Assembly (NCBI GenBank): GCA_041687295.1
Contig: JAWLCG010000013.1
Coordinates: 1 to 29,900 of the forward strand
Reading direction: 5' to 3'
Source: JAWLCG01 sp041687295
Lineage (GTDB): Bacteria > Planctomycetota > Phycisphaerae > SM23-33 > FEN-1343
DNA length: 29,900 bases
The notes below the pieces were generated by a model, which made no database searches, was not told the DNA's origin, and saw only the letters and a program-made list of their open reading frames with translations. The position numbers were made by a program, and so were the translations under genes. Of this stretch, positions 1 through 10,275 are shown in pieces (position 1 is the first letter of the stretch; every line of letters begins with the position of its first letter).

Positions 1-2
1 GG

Positions 3-1088
3 CACCGTAGGCTGGGGCGCAGCGGAGCGAAGCCCCACCTTCGGCGGCGCGCCCTGGCCGCCCTCCTGCTGCTGACCGTGCTGCTGCCGGCGCCGCCCGC
101 CTGGGCGGACGAGTCGGCCGACGCCCTGGCGGAGTTTGCCGAGCCGGTCGGCCAGGCGGTCGATCGGGGCCTGGCCTGGCTGGCGGGCCAGCAGCTTGAC
201 AGCGGCGCTTGGCCGGCCCCGATGGGCACCAACACCGGCGTCAGCAGCCTGTGCGTGATGGCCTTCCTCTCGGCCGGTCACGTGCCGGGCCAAGGGCCCT
301 ACGGCGAGGTGATCGACCGCGGGATCGACTACGTCCTCGCCTGCGCCAAGCCCGACGGCATGCTCACCGACAAGACCAGCCACGGGCCCATGTACAGCCA
401 CGGCATCGCCACGCTGATGCTCTGCGAGGTCACCGGCATGGTCGACGCCGAACGCCAGGCCCGCCTCGACGCCGTCCTGCCGGCCGCCCTGGCCGTGATC
501 CTCAAGGCCCAGGCCGTCGAGAAGGGCGCCAACCACGCCGGCGGCTGGCGCTACAACCCCACCAGCCGCGACTCGGACATCAGCTGCGCGGGCTGGCAAC
601 TGATGAGCCTGCGGGCCGCCCGCAACAGCGGCGCCCCCGTGCCGGCCGAGGCCATCGACCAGGCCGTCGCCTACATCCTCCGCTGCGCGACCAAGGACGG
701 CGGCTTCGCCTACCAGCCCGGCCAGGGCGCCGGCTTCGCCCGCACCGGCACCGGCGTGCTGTGCCTGGAACTCACCGGCCGACACCACGACCCCGCCGCC
801 CTGGCCGGCGGACGCTGGCTGCTGGAGCACCCGGAGAAGCGCTTCGGCGGGACCTTCTTCTTCTACGGCATCTACTACGGCTCCCAGGCCATGTTCCAGC
901 TGGGCGACACCTATTGGCTTCAGTACGCCCGGGGGCTCTACCCGATGATGCTGCAGAACCAGCAGGCCAGCGGCGCCTGGCCCCAGGGCTCCAGCCACGA
1001 GGCCCAGGCCGGCCCCTGCTACAGCACGGCCATGAGCATCCTGGCCCTGACCGTCAGCTACCGCCAACTGCCGATCTACCAGCGGTAG
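3..1088 (+). CDS. Prenyltransferase/squalene-oxidase-repeat secreted protein, 5' end cut by window edge
   Basis: The protein is built of alpha/alpha-barrel repeats of the prenyltransferase/squalene-oxidase type. Visible repeat cores are DRGLAWLAGQQ..GAWP, DRGIDYVLACAKPDG and AVAYILRCATKDGGFAY. It ends in SGAWPQGSS..YSTAMSILAL and LPIYQR, a tail I associate with planctomycete members of this family. A hydrophobic stretch, RRRALAALLLLTVLLP followed by APPAWADE, looks like a signal peptide, so the product is probably exported. That stretch is encoded upstream of the first usable start codon (GTG at 78), and the frame stays open to base 3. The real start therefore probably lies outside the window; starting at 78 would halve the signal peptide. 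The QW-like repeats suggest a barrel fold, but no cyclase DxDD motif is evident, so I do not call a triterpene cyclase. Substrate unknown. Confidence 0.8.
   Translation, partial: HRRLGRSGAKPHLRRRALAALLLLTVLLPAPPAWADESADALAEFAEPVGQAVDRGLAWLAGQQLDSGAWPAPMGTNTGVSSLCVMAFLSAGHVPGQGPYGEVIDRGIDYVLACAKPDGMLTDKTSHGPMYSHGIATLMLCEVTGMVDAERQARLDAVLPAALAVILKAQAVEKGANHAGGWRYNPTSRDSDISCAGWQLMSLRAARNSGAPVPAEAIDQAVAYILRCATKDGGFAYQPGQGAGFARTGTGVLCLELTGRHHDPAALAGGRWLLEHPEKRFGGTFFFYGIYYGSQAMFQLGDTYWLQYARGLYPMMLQNQQASGAWPQGSSHEAQAGPCYSTAMSILALTVSYRQLPIYQR
7..39 (+). repeat. Family B GTAG hairpin (copy B1)
   Basis: GTAG is followed by a short stem, TGGGGC (13-18) pairing with GCCCCA (32-37), around an apex containing AGCGGAGCG. 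This is the same plan as the copies at 4178, 22926 and 29272. It lies in the open frame upstream of the signal peptide of the first gene, so it is either leader sequence or the extreme 5' coding region. Confidence 0.5.
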
Positions 1089-1155
1089 GAGGACGCACAA
1101 AGAAACGCGCGAGCCCAGGAAGCGTTGGGCCGCCACCGGGCGCCCCGCACAAGAA

Positions 1156-1179
1156 GCCCACGCAAGGCATTGCGTGGGC
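1156..1179 (+). terminator. Perfect 10-bp hairpin after the prenyltransferase-repeat gene
   Basis: GCCCACGCAA (1156-1165) and TTGCGTGGGC (1170-1179) are exact reverse complements around a GGCA loop, 68 bp past the stop codon at 1088. No T-run follows. It is a plausible terminator or 3' end stabiliser, like the other U-less hairpins in this window. Confidence 0.55.
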
Positions 1180-1238
1180 GTGGAAAGACAGCGCCAAGGC
1201 ACCCGAAGGCGTTTGGAGCCCTCCGGTCCCAGCAGTGC

Positions 1239-1244
1239 TACAAT
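1239..1244 (+). promoter_or_regulatory. Candidate -10 box (TACAAT) for the glycoside hydrolase gene
   Basis: TACAAT matches the consensus at 5 of 6 positions and lies 88 bp before the ATG at 1332. No convincing -35 sits 16-18 bp upstream (the bases there are GAGCCC-like), so the call rests on the -10 box and on the same hexamer recurring before genes at 6012, 20931 and 23135. Confidence 0.3.
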
Positions 1245-1260
1245 GTGCGACGCATCAAGG

Positions 1261-1284
1261 AATTAACCAATTAACGAATTAACC
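1261..1284 (+). repeat. Three tandem octamers, AT-rich, in the hydrolase leader
   Basis: AATTAACC, AATTAACG and AATTAACC follow each other exactly, and the period decays into AACCAGCC and AGTCAAGC. The tract is strikingly AT-rich for this genome. It lies between the candidate -10 box and the start codon at 1332, so it would be in the 5' UTR. Two other period-8 arrays occur at 18162 and 18313. Confidence 0.6.
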
Positions 1285-1331
1285 AACCAGCCAGTCAAGC
1301 GACACCGAATCCAGAAGGGAGAGCGTGCAAG

Positions 1332-4175
1332 ATGGCCAATGGGTATTCATTGCGGATGATCGAGCTGTTGATGGCGGGGGTGGTGCTGCTCGGGGCCGGG
1401 GTGTGCTGGGCGGCAGGGCGGCAGATCGTCTCGTTCCCTGAGAGCGGACAGACCGTCACCTTCCTGCGCGACGGACAGACCTACTTGGAGCTCTCCGCCT
1501 CCGGGTGGGGCCCGGGCTGGTCGCACCTGGGCCTGCGCGGCCAGGCCGAGCAGGGGCCCGACGGCTCGCACCTGGTCAGCCGGGCCAAGGTCAACACCGG
1601 CGCCGAGCTGACCTACACGATTGATGCTCGGCCGGCCGGCGAGCGGCAGCTGGCCCTGAACGTCCAGCTCGCCAGCGACCAGGACACCGAGCTGACGATG
1701 GCCATCCTGGGCCTGAGCCTCGGCCAGGCCTTCACCGGCGGGCGCGTCGAGGTGGCCGGGGCCGACGGGGCCGAGACAACCGTCGAGCTGCCCCTAGCGC
1801 GCAAGGGCCTCGGCCAAGCCGTCAAGAGCTTCACGCTGATCGACGGGCAGGGCGAACGGACGACCTTCACCTTCGCCGAACCTGTCGCCATCACCAGCGA
1901 CCGCGACGCTCGCATCGTCCTGGCCGAGCGGCTGGCCGCCGAGCAGCCCGTCGAGGTCGGCCTGACGATCGACATGCCGGCCGAGCTGACCTACTACGCC
2001 GGCGCCGAGGCCGTCCCGCAGGCCGAGGGCTTCGACCAGTGGTACCCCTGGGCGCCGAAGGAGGACTACGCCGCCGACAGCGAGATCGGCCTGGCCGACT
2101 GGCTCGACGCGCCGGCCGGCCGGCACGGGCGGATCATCCGCGACGGCGACGCGCTGCTCTACAACGGCCAGCCCATCCGCCTGTGGGGCCTGAACGTCTG
2201 CTACAGCTCCTGCGCGCCGGACAAGGCCCTGGCCGAGCGGCGGGCGGCCTTCTACGCCAAGTACGGCGTCAACGCCGTCCGCCTGCACAAGTACGCCGAC
2301 GGCACCGGCTGGGCGGGCATCCAGAGCCCGGGCAGCTTCGTCGAGTTCGACGCCGAGGGCCTCGACCGCATGGACTACTTCATCGCCCAGCTCAAGCAGC
2401 ACGGCATCTACGTGAAGCTCTCGAGCACCTTCACCGTCAAGCTCGGGCCCGACGATCGGGCAGCCGTGCCGTACATCGACGAGTTCGGCCCGCTCCGCGA
2501 CAGCGAGAAGGGCCGCGTCGGCACCGGCCACGGCAGCGTGTTCCTCTCCCGCGAGATCCAGGACCTGCAGATCACACAGATCGTCAAGCTGCTCAACCAC
2601 CGCAACCCCTACACCGGCCTGACTTACGCCGAGGACCCGGCCATCGCCTTCGTCGAGCTGTTCAACGAGGACAGCGCCCTGTTCTTCGGCACCCTCAGCC
2701 GACTGCAGAAGATCCCCACCCTCCGCCAGCGGGCCGGCGAGATGTTCTTCGCCTGGCTCAAGGACCGCTACGGCTCCGAGCAGGCCCTGCTGGAGGCCTG
2801 GGGCGAGCGGGCCCTCAACAGCTTCGGCACCGAGGGCCTGGTCGGGGAGAGTTGGGAGGCCGGCTTCATCCACCCGGCCGGCAACCCGTGGTTCTACGAC
2901 CCCGACCAGCTGGCCGGCTCGCAGGCGCCCAAGCGCCAGCGGCTGATGGACACCATGCTGTTCCTCTACCAGCTGCAGAACGACTTCTACGACCGCTACG
3001 TCCAGGCCATCCGCGAGGCGGGCTACGACGGCCAGATCATCGCCAGCAACTGGCAGGCCGGGCGGGCCTTCAGCCACTACTACAACCTGCACTCGGACTA
3101 CCGCATCGGCACGATCGACCGGCACAACTACTTCGGCGGCGGCGGGGGTGGCGCCAAGATCAACAACGCCACCATGCTGCGCACCCCCGGCTCGGGCATG
3201 CTCAGCTCGGGCCTGCAGCAGGTGGCGGATCGGCCCTTCATGCTCAGCGAGTGGATCCACGTGCTGCCCAGCGAGTGGGGCGTGGAGGGCCCAGCCCTCA
3301 TCGGTGCCTACGGCATGGGCCTGCAGGGCTGGGACGTGTCGTTCATGTTCCAGAACCGCGACGACGGCGGCTTCCTCGACCGCATCGCCGGCACATGGGA
3401 AGTCTCGGCGCCACAGATCATGGGTGTCTTCCCGGCCGTGGCGCGGCAGGTGCTCCGCGGCGACGTGGCCGAGTCCGACCTCCTCGCCCCGCGCTACGTC
3501 CACGTGCCCAGCCTGCACGAGGGCAAGCTCGGCTTCGATGACCAGGCCACCCAGGACGCCGACGTCAAGACCTTCGGCGGGCGGACCGTGCCGCCCCAGG
3601 CCCTGGCCGTCGCCCGCTGCGTGATCGAGTTCACCGACGCGTACCGCGACACTCCGCCGTTCGATCTGACGCCCTACATCGATGGCGAGACCTTCCGCTC
3701 GGCCACCGGGCAACTGGCCTGGACGGCCGGGCAGGAGCGGCTCGACGGGCACGTCACCGTCAACACGCCGGCCACCAAGGCCGTCATCGGCTTCGCCGCC
3801 GGCCAGACCTGCACGCTCGACGCCGTGACCATCACGCCGGCCAGCCGTTTCGCCGCCATCTACGTCACCGCCCGCGACAGCGGCGCCACCGTCGCCGAGG
3901 GCGAGAACCTGCTGATCGTCGCCATGGCCCGCGCCCGAAACACGGGTATGAAGGTCTACGACGACAGCCGCATCCTCGCCCGCGGCCAGGCCCCGATCGT
4001 CCTGGAGCCGGTGCAGGCCCGCATCGTGATCGATCGGCCAGGCGAGGCGACGGTGCACGTGCTCGACCACGACGGCGCCCGCACGGGCCGAACGATCCCC
4101 GTCGTCGACGGCGCCATCGAGATCGACACCGCCCGCGACCAGACCCCCTACTATCTCGTGAGCTACGCCGAGTAG
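1332..4175 (+). CDS. Secreted glycoside hydrolase, clan-A-like (beta/alpha)8 barrel
   Basis: This 947-residue protein starts with a signal peptide (hydrophobic residues about 10-24, AA at 27-28). Residues about 30-235 form a beta-rich N-terminal region. The barrel then begins with a segment reading IRLWGLNVCYSS, followed by YGVNAVRLHKYAD, typical of cellulase-family (GH5/GH42-like) hydrolases. E446 in ELFNEDS and E640 in MLSEWIHV are the likely acid/base and nucleophile, at the ends of strands 4 and 7. The C-terminal 250 residues look like beta-sandwich accessory domains. The product probably cleaves a polysaccharide outside the cytoplasm; the substrate cannot be read from the sequence. The ATG at 1332 has GAAGGGAGAG upstream. 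The gene stands alone, followed by a repeat and a strong hairpin. The exact GH family is not resolved. Confidence 0.83.
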   Translation: MANGYSLRMIELLMAGVVLLGAGVCWAAGRQIVSFPESGQTVTFLRDGQTYLELSASGWGPGWSHLGLRGQAEQGPDGSHLVSRAKVNTGAELTYTIDARPAGERQLALNVQLASDQDTELTMAILGLSLGQAFTGGRVEVAGADGAETTVELPLARKGLGQAVKSFTLIDGQGERTTFTFAEPVAITSDRDARIVLAERLAAEQPVEVGLTIDMPAELTYYAGAEAVPQAEGFDQWYPWAPKEDYAADSEIGLADWLDAPAGRHGRIIRDGDALLYNGQPIRLWGLNVCYSSCAPDKALAERRAAFYAKYGVNAVRLHKYADGTGWAGIQSPGSFVEFDAEGLDRMDYFIAQLKQHGIYVKLSSTFTVKLGPDDRAAVPYIDEFGPLRDSEKGRVGTGHGSVFLSREIQDLQITQIVKLLNHRNPYTGLTYAEDPAIAFVELFNEDSALFFGTLSRLQKIPTLRQRAGEMFFAWLKDRYGSEQALLEAWGERALNSFGTEGLVGESWEAGFIHPAGNPWFYDPDQLAGSQAPKRQRLMDTMLFLYQLQNDFYDRYVQAIREAGYDGQIIASNWQAGRAFSHYYNLHSDYRIGTIDRHNYFGGGGGGAKINNATMLRTPGSGMLSSGLQQVADRPFMLSEWIHVLPSEWGVEGPALIGAYGMGLQGWDVSFMFQNRDDGGFLDRIAGTWEVSAPQIMGVFPAVARQVLRGDVAESDLLAPRYVHVPSLHEGKLGFDDQATQDADVKTFGGRTVPPQALAVARCVIEFTDAYRDTPPFDLTPYIDGETFRSATGQLAWTAGQERLDGHVTVNTPATKAVIGFAAGQTCTLDAVTITPASRFAAIYVTARDSGATVAEGENLLIVAMARARNTGMKVYDDSRILARGQAPIVLEPVQARIVIDRPGEATVHVLDHDGARTGRTIPVVDGAIEIDTARDQTPYYLVSYAE

Positions 4176-4177
4176 TC

Positions 4178-4212
4178 GTAGGCGCTCCTCGAGCGCCAGC
4201 GAGGCCCGGCAG
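4178..4212 (+). repeat. Family B GTAG hairpin (copy B2)
   Basis: The element begins 3 bases after the hydrolase stop codon. Its last 24 bases are identical to copy B3 on the opposite strand at 22926-22959, including the apex GAGCGCCAGCGA and the CCCGGCAG end. The 5' arm has diverged (GCGCTCC instead of GCCGGG), so the outer stem of this copy is poor. Confidence 0.7.
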
Positions 4213-4259
4213 GGCAGGAAGTGGTTTGGGGACCAAGTCGATAGGACCAAGCGGTCAGC

Positions 4260-4301
4260 ACGAGGGGACGGGGTCGTCGTCGGACGGCCCCGTCCCCTCG
4301 T
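4260..4301 (+). terminator. Perfect 14-bp GC-rich hairpin after the glycoside hydrolase
   Basis: ACGAGGGGACGGGG (4260-4273) and CCCCGTCCCCTCGT (4288-4301) pair without mismatch around a 14-nt loop. It lies 85 bp after the stop at 4175. No T-run follows. It is symmetric, so it could act on transcripts from either side; the gene to its right (ending at 4526) comes from the other strand. Confidence 0.65.
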
Positions 4302-4353
4302 CATTGCGGCGCCGGAAGCGCCCTATACGGAGCCTGACTGGTTCTCGTGTCCT

Positions 4354-4483
4354 GGGTGCCATGCCCGCTTGCGGGCATGCGGAGGCGGTGGCTGCTGCGC
4401 GAAGGCGCGGGGCCGCCCATGCGCGTCAGATCGTCTCGGTAGCCCTTGCCCCCTTCGCATGGCCGCAAGCGGCCATGGCACCC
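4354..4483. repeat. Family D two-hairpin inverted repeat
   Basis: Two 28-bp arms (4354-4381 and 4456-4483) are inverted copies of each other, and each is itself a hairpin. The left stem is CATGCCCGC/GCGGGCATG and the right stem CATGGCCGC/GCGGCCATG. The two arms differ only by a C-G to G-C swap at one base pair, a compensatory change. GGGTGCC and GGCACCC form the outer ends. The 74-bp spacer shows nothing coding. The element lies at the 3' side of both flanking genes. Confidence 0.75.
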
Positions 4484-4525
4484 GATCGAGGCCCCCGGTC
4501 GCATGAGGATCAGCCGGGATGCCTA

Positions 4526-5548
4526 TCATCGCTCCGCGTGCTGGGCCTCCCACTGCTCGGTCCCATCGTCGAAGTACCGCACGCGGGCCTTCTTGTACTC
4601 GGCGGTCGTCCAGAGCATGATGTGGTGGCGCAGGCCGGTGGCGGCGATGATCTCGTCGACGACCAGGGCGCACTCCTGGCGGCTTCGGCCATGGACCATG
4701 GTGTAGAGGCTGTAGGGCCAGCCCTCGACGGGCTCGCGGAGGAAGCAGTGGCTCACGCCGGCTCGGCCCGCTGCGATGCGCCCGGCCGCGTCGGCGTCGG
4801 CCTCGCCCACCCGCCAAGCCACCAGCACGTTGGCGGCCAGCCCGGCGCGGCGATGGTGCAGCACGGCCCCGTAGCGGCGGCACAACCCCTCTTCCAGGAA
4901 GCCCCGCCCCAACTCCAGCAGCCGGTCCGCCGACAGGCCCACCGCCTCGGCCAGGCCGGCGAAGGGCTCCGCCTCGGCCGGCAGGTCGCGCTGCAGTGCG
5001 ACGACGGCGCGGCGCTCGTCCCCACCCAGCGCCCGCGGCGGCGGGGCCGGCCGGTGCGTCGCCGTCGAGCCCATGCCGCCGTCGGCGCCCACATGCACGC
5101 CGATCTTGTACCGCCGGGCCGTCGGCAGCAAATGGCAGCGGCCGGTGCCGATCATCGCCGCCAGCCGCTCGGCCGTGCCCTGCAGGCCCAACCGCGAGTC
5201 CGGCCCAAGGCTCAGCGTGAACCACAGGTTCAACTCGCCCGACCGGCCGTAGCAGTGGCTCACGCCGGGATGGTCGGCCACGATCGCCCCGGCCTCGTCC
5301 AGCCGTTCGTCCACCACAGCCGCCGCCACCAGGGCCGTCGCGTAGCCCAGGGCGCTGGGCTCGAAGACGGCGGCGATCTCGCGGATCACCGGCTCGTCCC
5401 CGCCCCGCAGCTGCGTCACCCGCGCCCGCAAGGCCCCCGGCTCGATGCCCACCGTCGCCGCCAACGCGTCCCAAGGCCGGGGCACCAGCGGCACGGCCCG
5501 CTGCAGAAGGTCCAGCAATTGGCGGTCGAAGTCAGTCAGTGTGGGCAT
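4526..5548 (-). CDS. Siroheme decarboxylase, fused AhbA-AhbB (NirDL-type) Lrp/AsnC-family protein
   Basis: The 340-residue protein is a tandem of two Lrp/AsnC-like units, each a winged helix plus a RAM-type ferredoxin-like domain (about 5-170 and 177-340). The first unit carries HPGVSHCYGRSGELNLWFTL (93-112) and RRYKIGVH (145-152). The second carries RRYGAVLHH (224-232) and GVSHCFLREPVEGWPYSLYT (264-283). These are hallmarks of siroheme decarboxylase subunits, which convert siroheme to 12,18-didecarboxysiroheme in the alternative heme or heme d1 pathway. In many organisms the two subunits are separate; here they are one chain. No ahbC, ahbD or nir gene is adjacent, so the pathway is not settled. 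It is most likely an enzyme and not a regulator, despite the fold. The start ATG at 5548 has only a weak AGAAAGA upstream. Confidence 0.88.
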   Translation of the reverse strand: MPTLTDFDRQLLDLLQRAVPLVPRPWDALAATVGIEPGALRARVTQLRGGDEPVIREIAAVFEPSALGYATALVAAAVVDERLDEAGAIVADHPGVSHCYGRSGELNLWFTLSLGPDSRLGLQGTAERLAAMIGTGRCHLLPTARRYKIGVHVGADGGMGSTATHRPAPPPRALGGDERRAVVALQRDLPAEAEPFAGLAEAVGLSADRLLELGRGFLEEGLCRRYGAVLHHRRAGLAANVLVAWRVGEADADAAGRIAAGRAGVSHCFLREPVEGWPYSLYTMVHGRSRQECALVVDEIIAATGLRHHIMLWTTAEYKKARVRYFDDGTEQWEAQHAER

Positions 5549-5610
5549 GGGGGTCTTTCTGTCGCAGGGGCCAGGGACTCTCTCACCCGGGCGTGGCCCC
5601 GGTGTGACAA

Positions 5611-5691
5611 CTCATATAGCCCCCGGCATGCCGGGGGTCTGGCGGGTGCGGGAGGGCTTTCGCAGACCCCGGGCAAGCCCGGGGCTATATG
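5611..5691. repeat. Family C two-hairpin inverted repeat (C1 and C2 arms)
   Basis: Arm C1 (5611-5640) holds the palindrome CCCCCGGCATGCCGGGGG flanked by CATATAG and GTCT. Arm C2 (5664-5691) is an inverted relative with CCCCGGGCAAGCCCGGGG and CTATATG at its end. Together they form an inverted repeat with a palindrome inside each arm. The right end is 6 bp from the stop codon of the thiamine-binding gene (5698), so it is that gene's 3' hairpin. C1 is repeated exactly, inverted, at 21073. Confidence 0.8.
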
Positions 5692-5697
5692 CAGACC

Positions 5698-6012
5698 CTA
5701 CGTCTTGAGCGCGTGGCCGACCTTGGCCTGGACGCTGGCGACTTTGGCGTCGAGGCGGCTCTCGTCGCCGGCCCGCCAGTCGACTTTGAGGATGACCTCG
5801 ACCCGGGAGAAGTCTTTCTGCATGGCCTGAAGGCACTTCTCGACGACGACGAAGAGCTCTGAGGGGCTCTGGCCCTCGATGGTGGTGCCCATGGGCCCGA
5901 GGCGGTAGGGCAGGCCGCTGGCCTCGACGATCTCCAGGCAGCGGGCGACCGGGCCGCTGAGGCTCTCGGTGGTGCCGATGGGAATGACGCTGAACTCGGC
6001 CAGTATGCTCAT
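5698..6012 (-). CDS. Thiamine-binding protein, MTH1187/YqgV family
   Basis: This 104-residue protein matches the MTH1187/YqgV (Thiamine_BP) family in length and pattern: AEFSVIPIGTTESLSGPVA at the N-terminus, SGLPYRLGPMGTTIEG in the middle, and a C-terminal KVDWRAGDESRL helix region. Family members form ferredoxin-like oligomers that bind thiamine-type ligands in the cytoplasm; their physiological role is poorly known. The ATG at 6012 is preceded by a strong GGAGG, which decides the start against a longer open frame running upstream to 6564 and overlapping the PilZ gene. A candidate promoter lies in the 62-bp gap after the PilZ gene, so it may be transcribed alone or with that gene. No thiamine biosynthesis gene or TPP riboswitch was seen nearby. 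Confidence 0.88.
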   Translation of the reverse strand: MSILAEFSVIPIGTTESLSGPVARCLEIVEASGLPYRLGPMGTTIEGQSPSELFVVVEKCLQAMQKDFSRVEVILKVDWRAGDESRLDAKVASVQAKVGHALKT

Positions 6013-6041
6013 GGCAATCCTCCGGGACAGGGAATTGCCTG

Positions 6042-6071
6042 ATTGTAGGGCCCGGCCGGGGCGGCGGACAA
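6042..6071 (-). promoter_or_regulatory. Candidate promoter of the thiamine-binding gene
   Basis: On the - strand, TTGTCC (6066-6071) is followed by an 18-bp spacer and TACAAT (6042-6047). The expected start of transcription is near 6035. A dyad, GGCAAT (6013-6018) and ATTGCC (6034-6039), covers this start region and encloses the GGAGG ribosome site, so it could be an operator or a leader hairpin. Confidence 0.45.
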
Positions 6072-6074
6072 GGC

Positions 6075-7292
6075 TCAGGCGGTGCGGGCCTGGGCACCGG
6101 CCTCGAACTCGATGATCCGCTGGCTGGAGGCGACGACGGCCTGGAGGTCCTGTTTGGTCGCTGGCAGGGGCAGGTACTCGGTCGCGCCGTGGGCGAGGGC
6201 CTCGGCCCCGCGGGGCAACTCGGTGACGGCCACGATGACCGGCATCAGCGGCAGCTCCAGCCGCAGGTGGCGCAGCAGGACCCAGTCGCGGGCGCTGGCC
6301 GAGTCGTCGTCGAGGATCAGTGCGTCGACCTCGCTGAAGCGCAAAAGCCCCATCATGCCCGCGCGGTCGTAGCTGAAGGTGACGCGGAAGGCCTCGCGAT
6401 GGCTGGCCATGCCCAGCTGGGCCAGGCGGAGGTTGTTTTCGACGAGCATCAGCAGGTGCGTGCCGCGCGACTCGTGGCTGCCCGGCGAGCGGAGCAGGCA
6501 GGCCTTGATCGCGCGGTGGAGGTACATCTCCAGCAGCGGCTCGGCGTTGACGGTGTGGACGCACTCGTCGATGCCGGCGGCCAGCAGGGCCTGGCGATCG
6601 TCGGCGCTGTGGACGACGGCCACTTGGGCCAGCAGGGGCCTTTCGCGGCGGAGTCGGCCGATCATCTCGCGCTGCATCAGGGCCGCTTTGCCGTCGAGGT
6701 ACACCAGGGCCTGGGGGTCCTTCGGCGCGAGCATCTCCTCGACCCGGGCGATGCGGTTGGTCACCGTCACGGGCCAGCCGGCACTGGCCAGGGCGCTGCG
6801 GGCGGCCGAGACGGGCCGGCCGTCGCCGACGACCAGCACCGGCAGGCCCTCCCGGCGGCGCAGGACGTTGTCGATCTCCTGCACGCGGCGCTGGCGGGCC
6901 TGGATCTGGGCCATTTCCGAATCGTCGATGGCGCGGGCGGCCACCTCGCAGGTCTGGCGGGTCTGGGCGTCGAGGCCCTTGCGGAAGACCAGGCGGATCC
7001 GCAGCAGCTTGATCAGCACGTTGCGGATTCGCCCCGAGGGCCCGGCGAAGCTCACCTCCGCCAGCGGGTACAGCGGGGCCGTCGAGTCGACCAGGAACCG
7101 CATGCCCGTGCGCGAGACGTCGACGATCGTGATCGGGTAGGTCCGCTCGCCCGTGCCGTGCGCGCTCATCAGGGGCCTGGCGCTACCGCGGAGGCTCACG
7201 TCGAAACGCGGCTCGCTGCGGCGGTTCTCCGGGTCCTCCGCCACGCGGGGCGGAGAGGCGGGCGGGATATTGTCACTGTTCTCGCTGGTCAT
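6075..7292 (-). CDS. PilZ domain protein with two degenerate receiver-like domains
   Basis: The 405-residue protein begins with a PilZ domain (about 24-136). It has the c-di-GMP contact motifs RSEPR (R25xxxR29) and DVSRTG (D58xSxxG63). Two response-regulator-like segments follow (about 150-268 and 280-398). The first keeps VYLDGK at the phospho-site position but lacks a clear second-strand acidic pair and the conserved lysine. The second has LILDDDSAS and a plausible aspartate, with VENN in place of the usual acidic pair. The protein probably binds c-di-GMP in the cytoplasm and passes the signal on by protein contact. No output enzyme domain is visible. GAGG lies 8 bp before the ATG at 7292. 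It is upstream of the thiamine-binding gene on the same strand. Phosphorylation of either receiver is doubtful. Confidence 0.83.
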   Translation of the reverse strand: MTSENSDNIPPASPPRVAEDPENRRSEPRFDVSLRGSARPLMSAHGTGERTYPITIVDVSRTGMRFLVDSTAPLYPLAEVSFAGPSGRIRNVLIKLLRIRLVFRKGLDAQTRQTCEVAARAIDDSEMAQIQARQRRVQEIDNVLRRREGLPVLVVGDGRPVSAARSALASAGWPVTVTNRIARVEEMLAPKDPQALVYLDGKAALMQREMIGRLRRERPLLAQVAVVHSADDRQALLAAGIDECVHTVNAEPLLEMYLHRAIKACLLRSPGSHESRGTHLLMLVENNLRLAQLGMASHREAFRVTFSYDRAGMMGLLRFSEVDALILDDDSASARDWVLLRHLRLELPLMPVIVAVTELPRGAEALAHGATEYLPLPATKQDLQAVVASSQRIIEFEAGAQARTA

Positions 7293-7497
7293 GCGGATAC
7301 CTCACGGCAGGGGACGTCCGTGGACCGCGACCGGGTACGCAGACCGCGTCCACAGGCCCTATCGGCCGGGGGGAAGTCGGGCTTGAGCAACGTCCCCCTA
7401 CGCAACAGCCTGCAGGGGAGGTATACTGCCCAATGGAGAGGGGAGACTGCCAGAACACTGTCGCCGAAGAGCCAATTGTGGCCCAGAGAAACCTGGT

Positions 7498-8923
<1,426 letters not shown>

Positions 8924-8924
8924 A

Positions 8925-10082
<1,158 letters not shown>

Positions 10083-10131
10083 CTGACCAACTCCTTTGTA
10101 GGATCCACCGGCGATGCCGCCGCCGCCGCGG

Positions 10132-10270
10132 GTAGGGCACGTGGGTTCCCGCCGCAGCGGTAGCGGAGGCGGGGTTCCGCGTGCCGCGCGGGAGGACCAC
10201 CTTTCGCACCGAGACCCGCCCGGGCGGCACGCAGAACCGCTCGCTCCGCTCGCGAACCTACGTGCCCTAC
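10132..10270. repeat. Family A inverted hairpin pair (copy A1), REPIN-like
   Basis: Both ends begin with GTAG, read inward. The left hairpin pairs GGCACG..CCCGCC with GGCGGG..CGTGCC around an apex containing AGCGGTAGCG. The right hairpin, on the other strand, has GGCACG/CGTGCC and apex AGCGGAGCG. The right end is 5 bp from the rny stop codon, so the pair forms the 3' end of rny and separates it from galK. Confidence 0.85.
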
Positions 10271-10275
10271 GCGGC

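Noticed and set aside
1794..4304. 836-residue open frame antisense to the glycoside hydrolase
   Set aside because: It is a shadow of GC-rich codons: no ribosome site, no recognisable domain, and Gly/Val/Ala/Asp-rich composition. The + strand frame has catalytic motifs.
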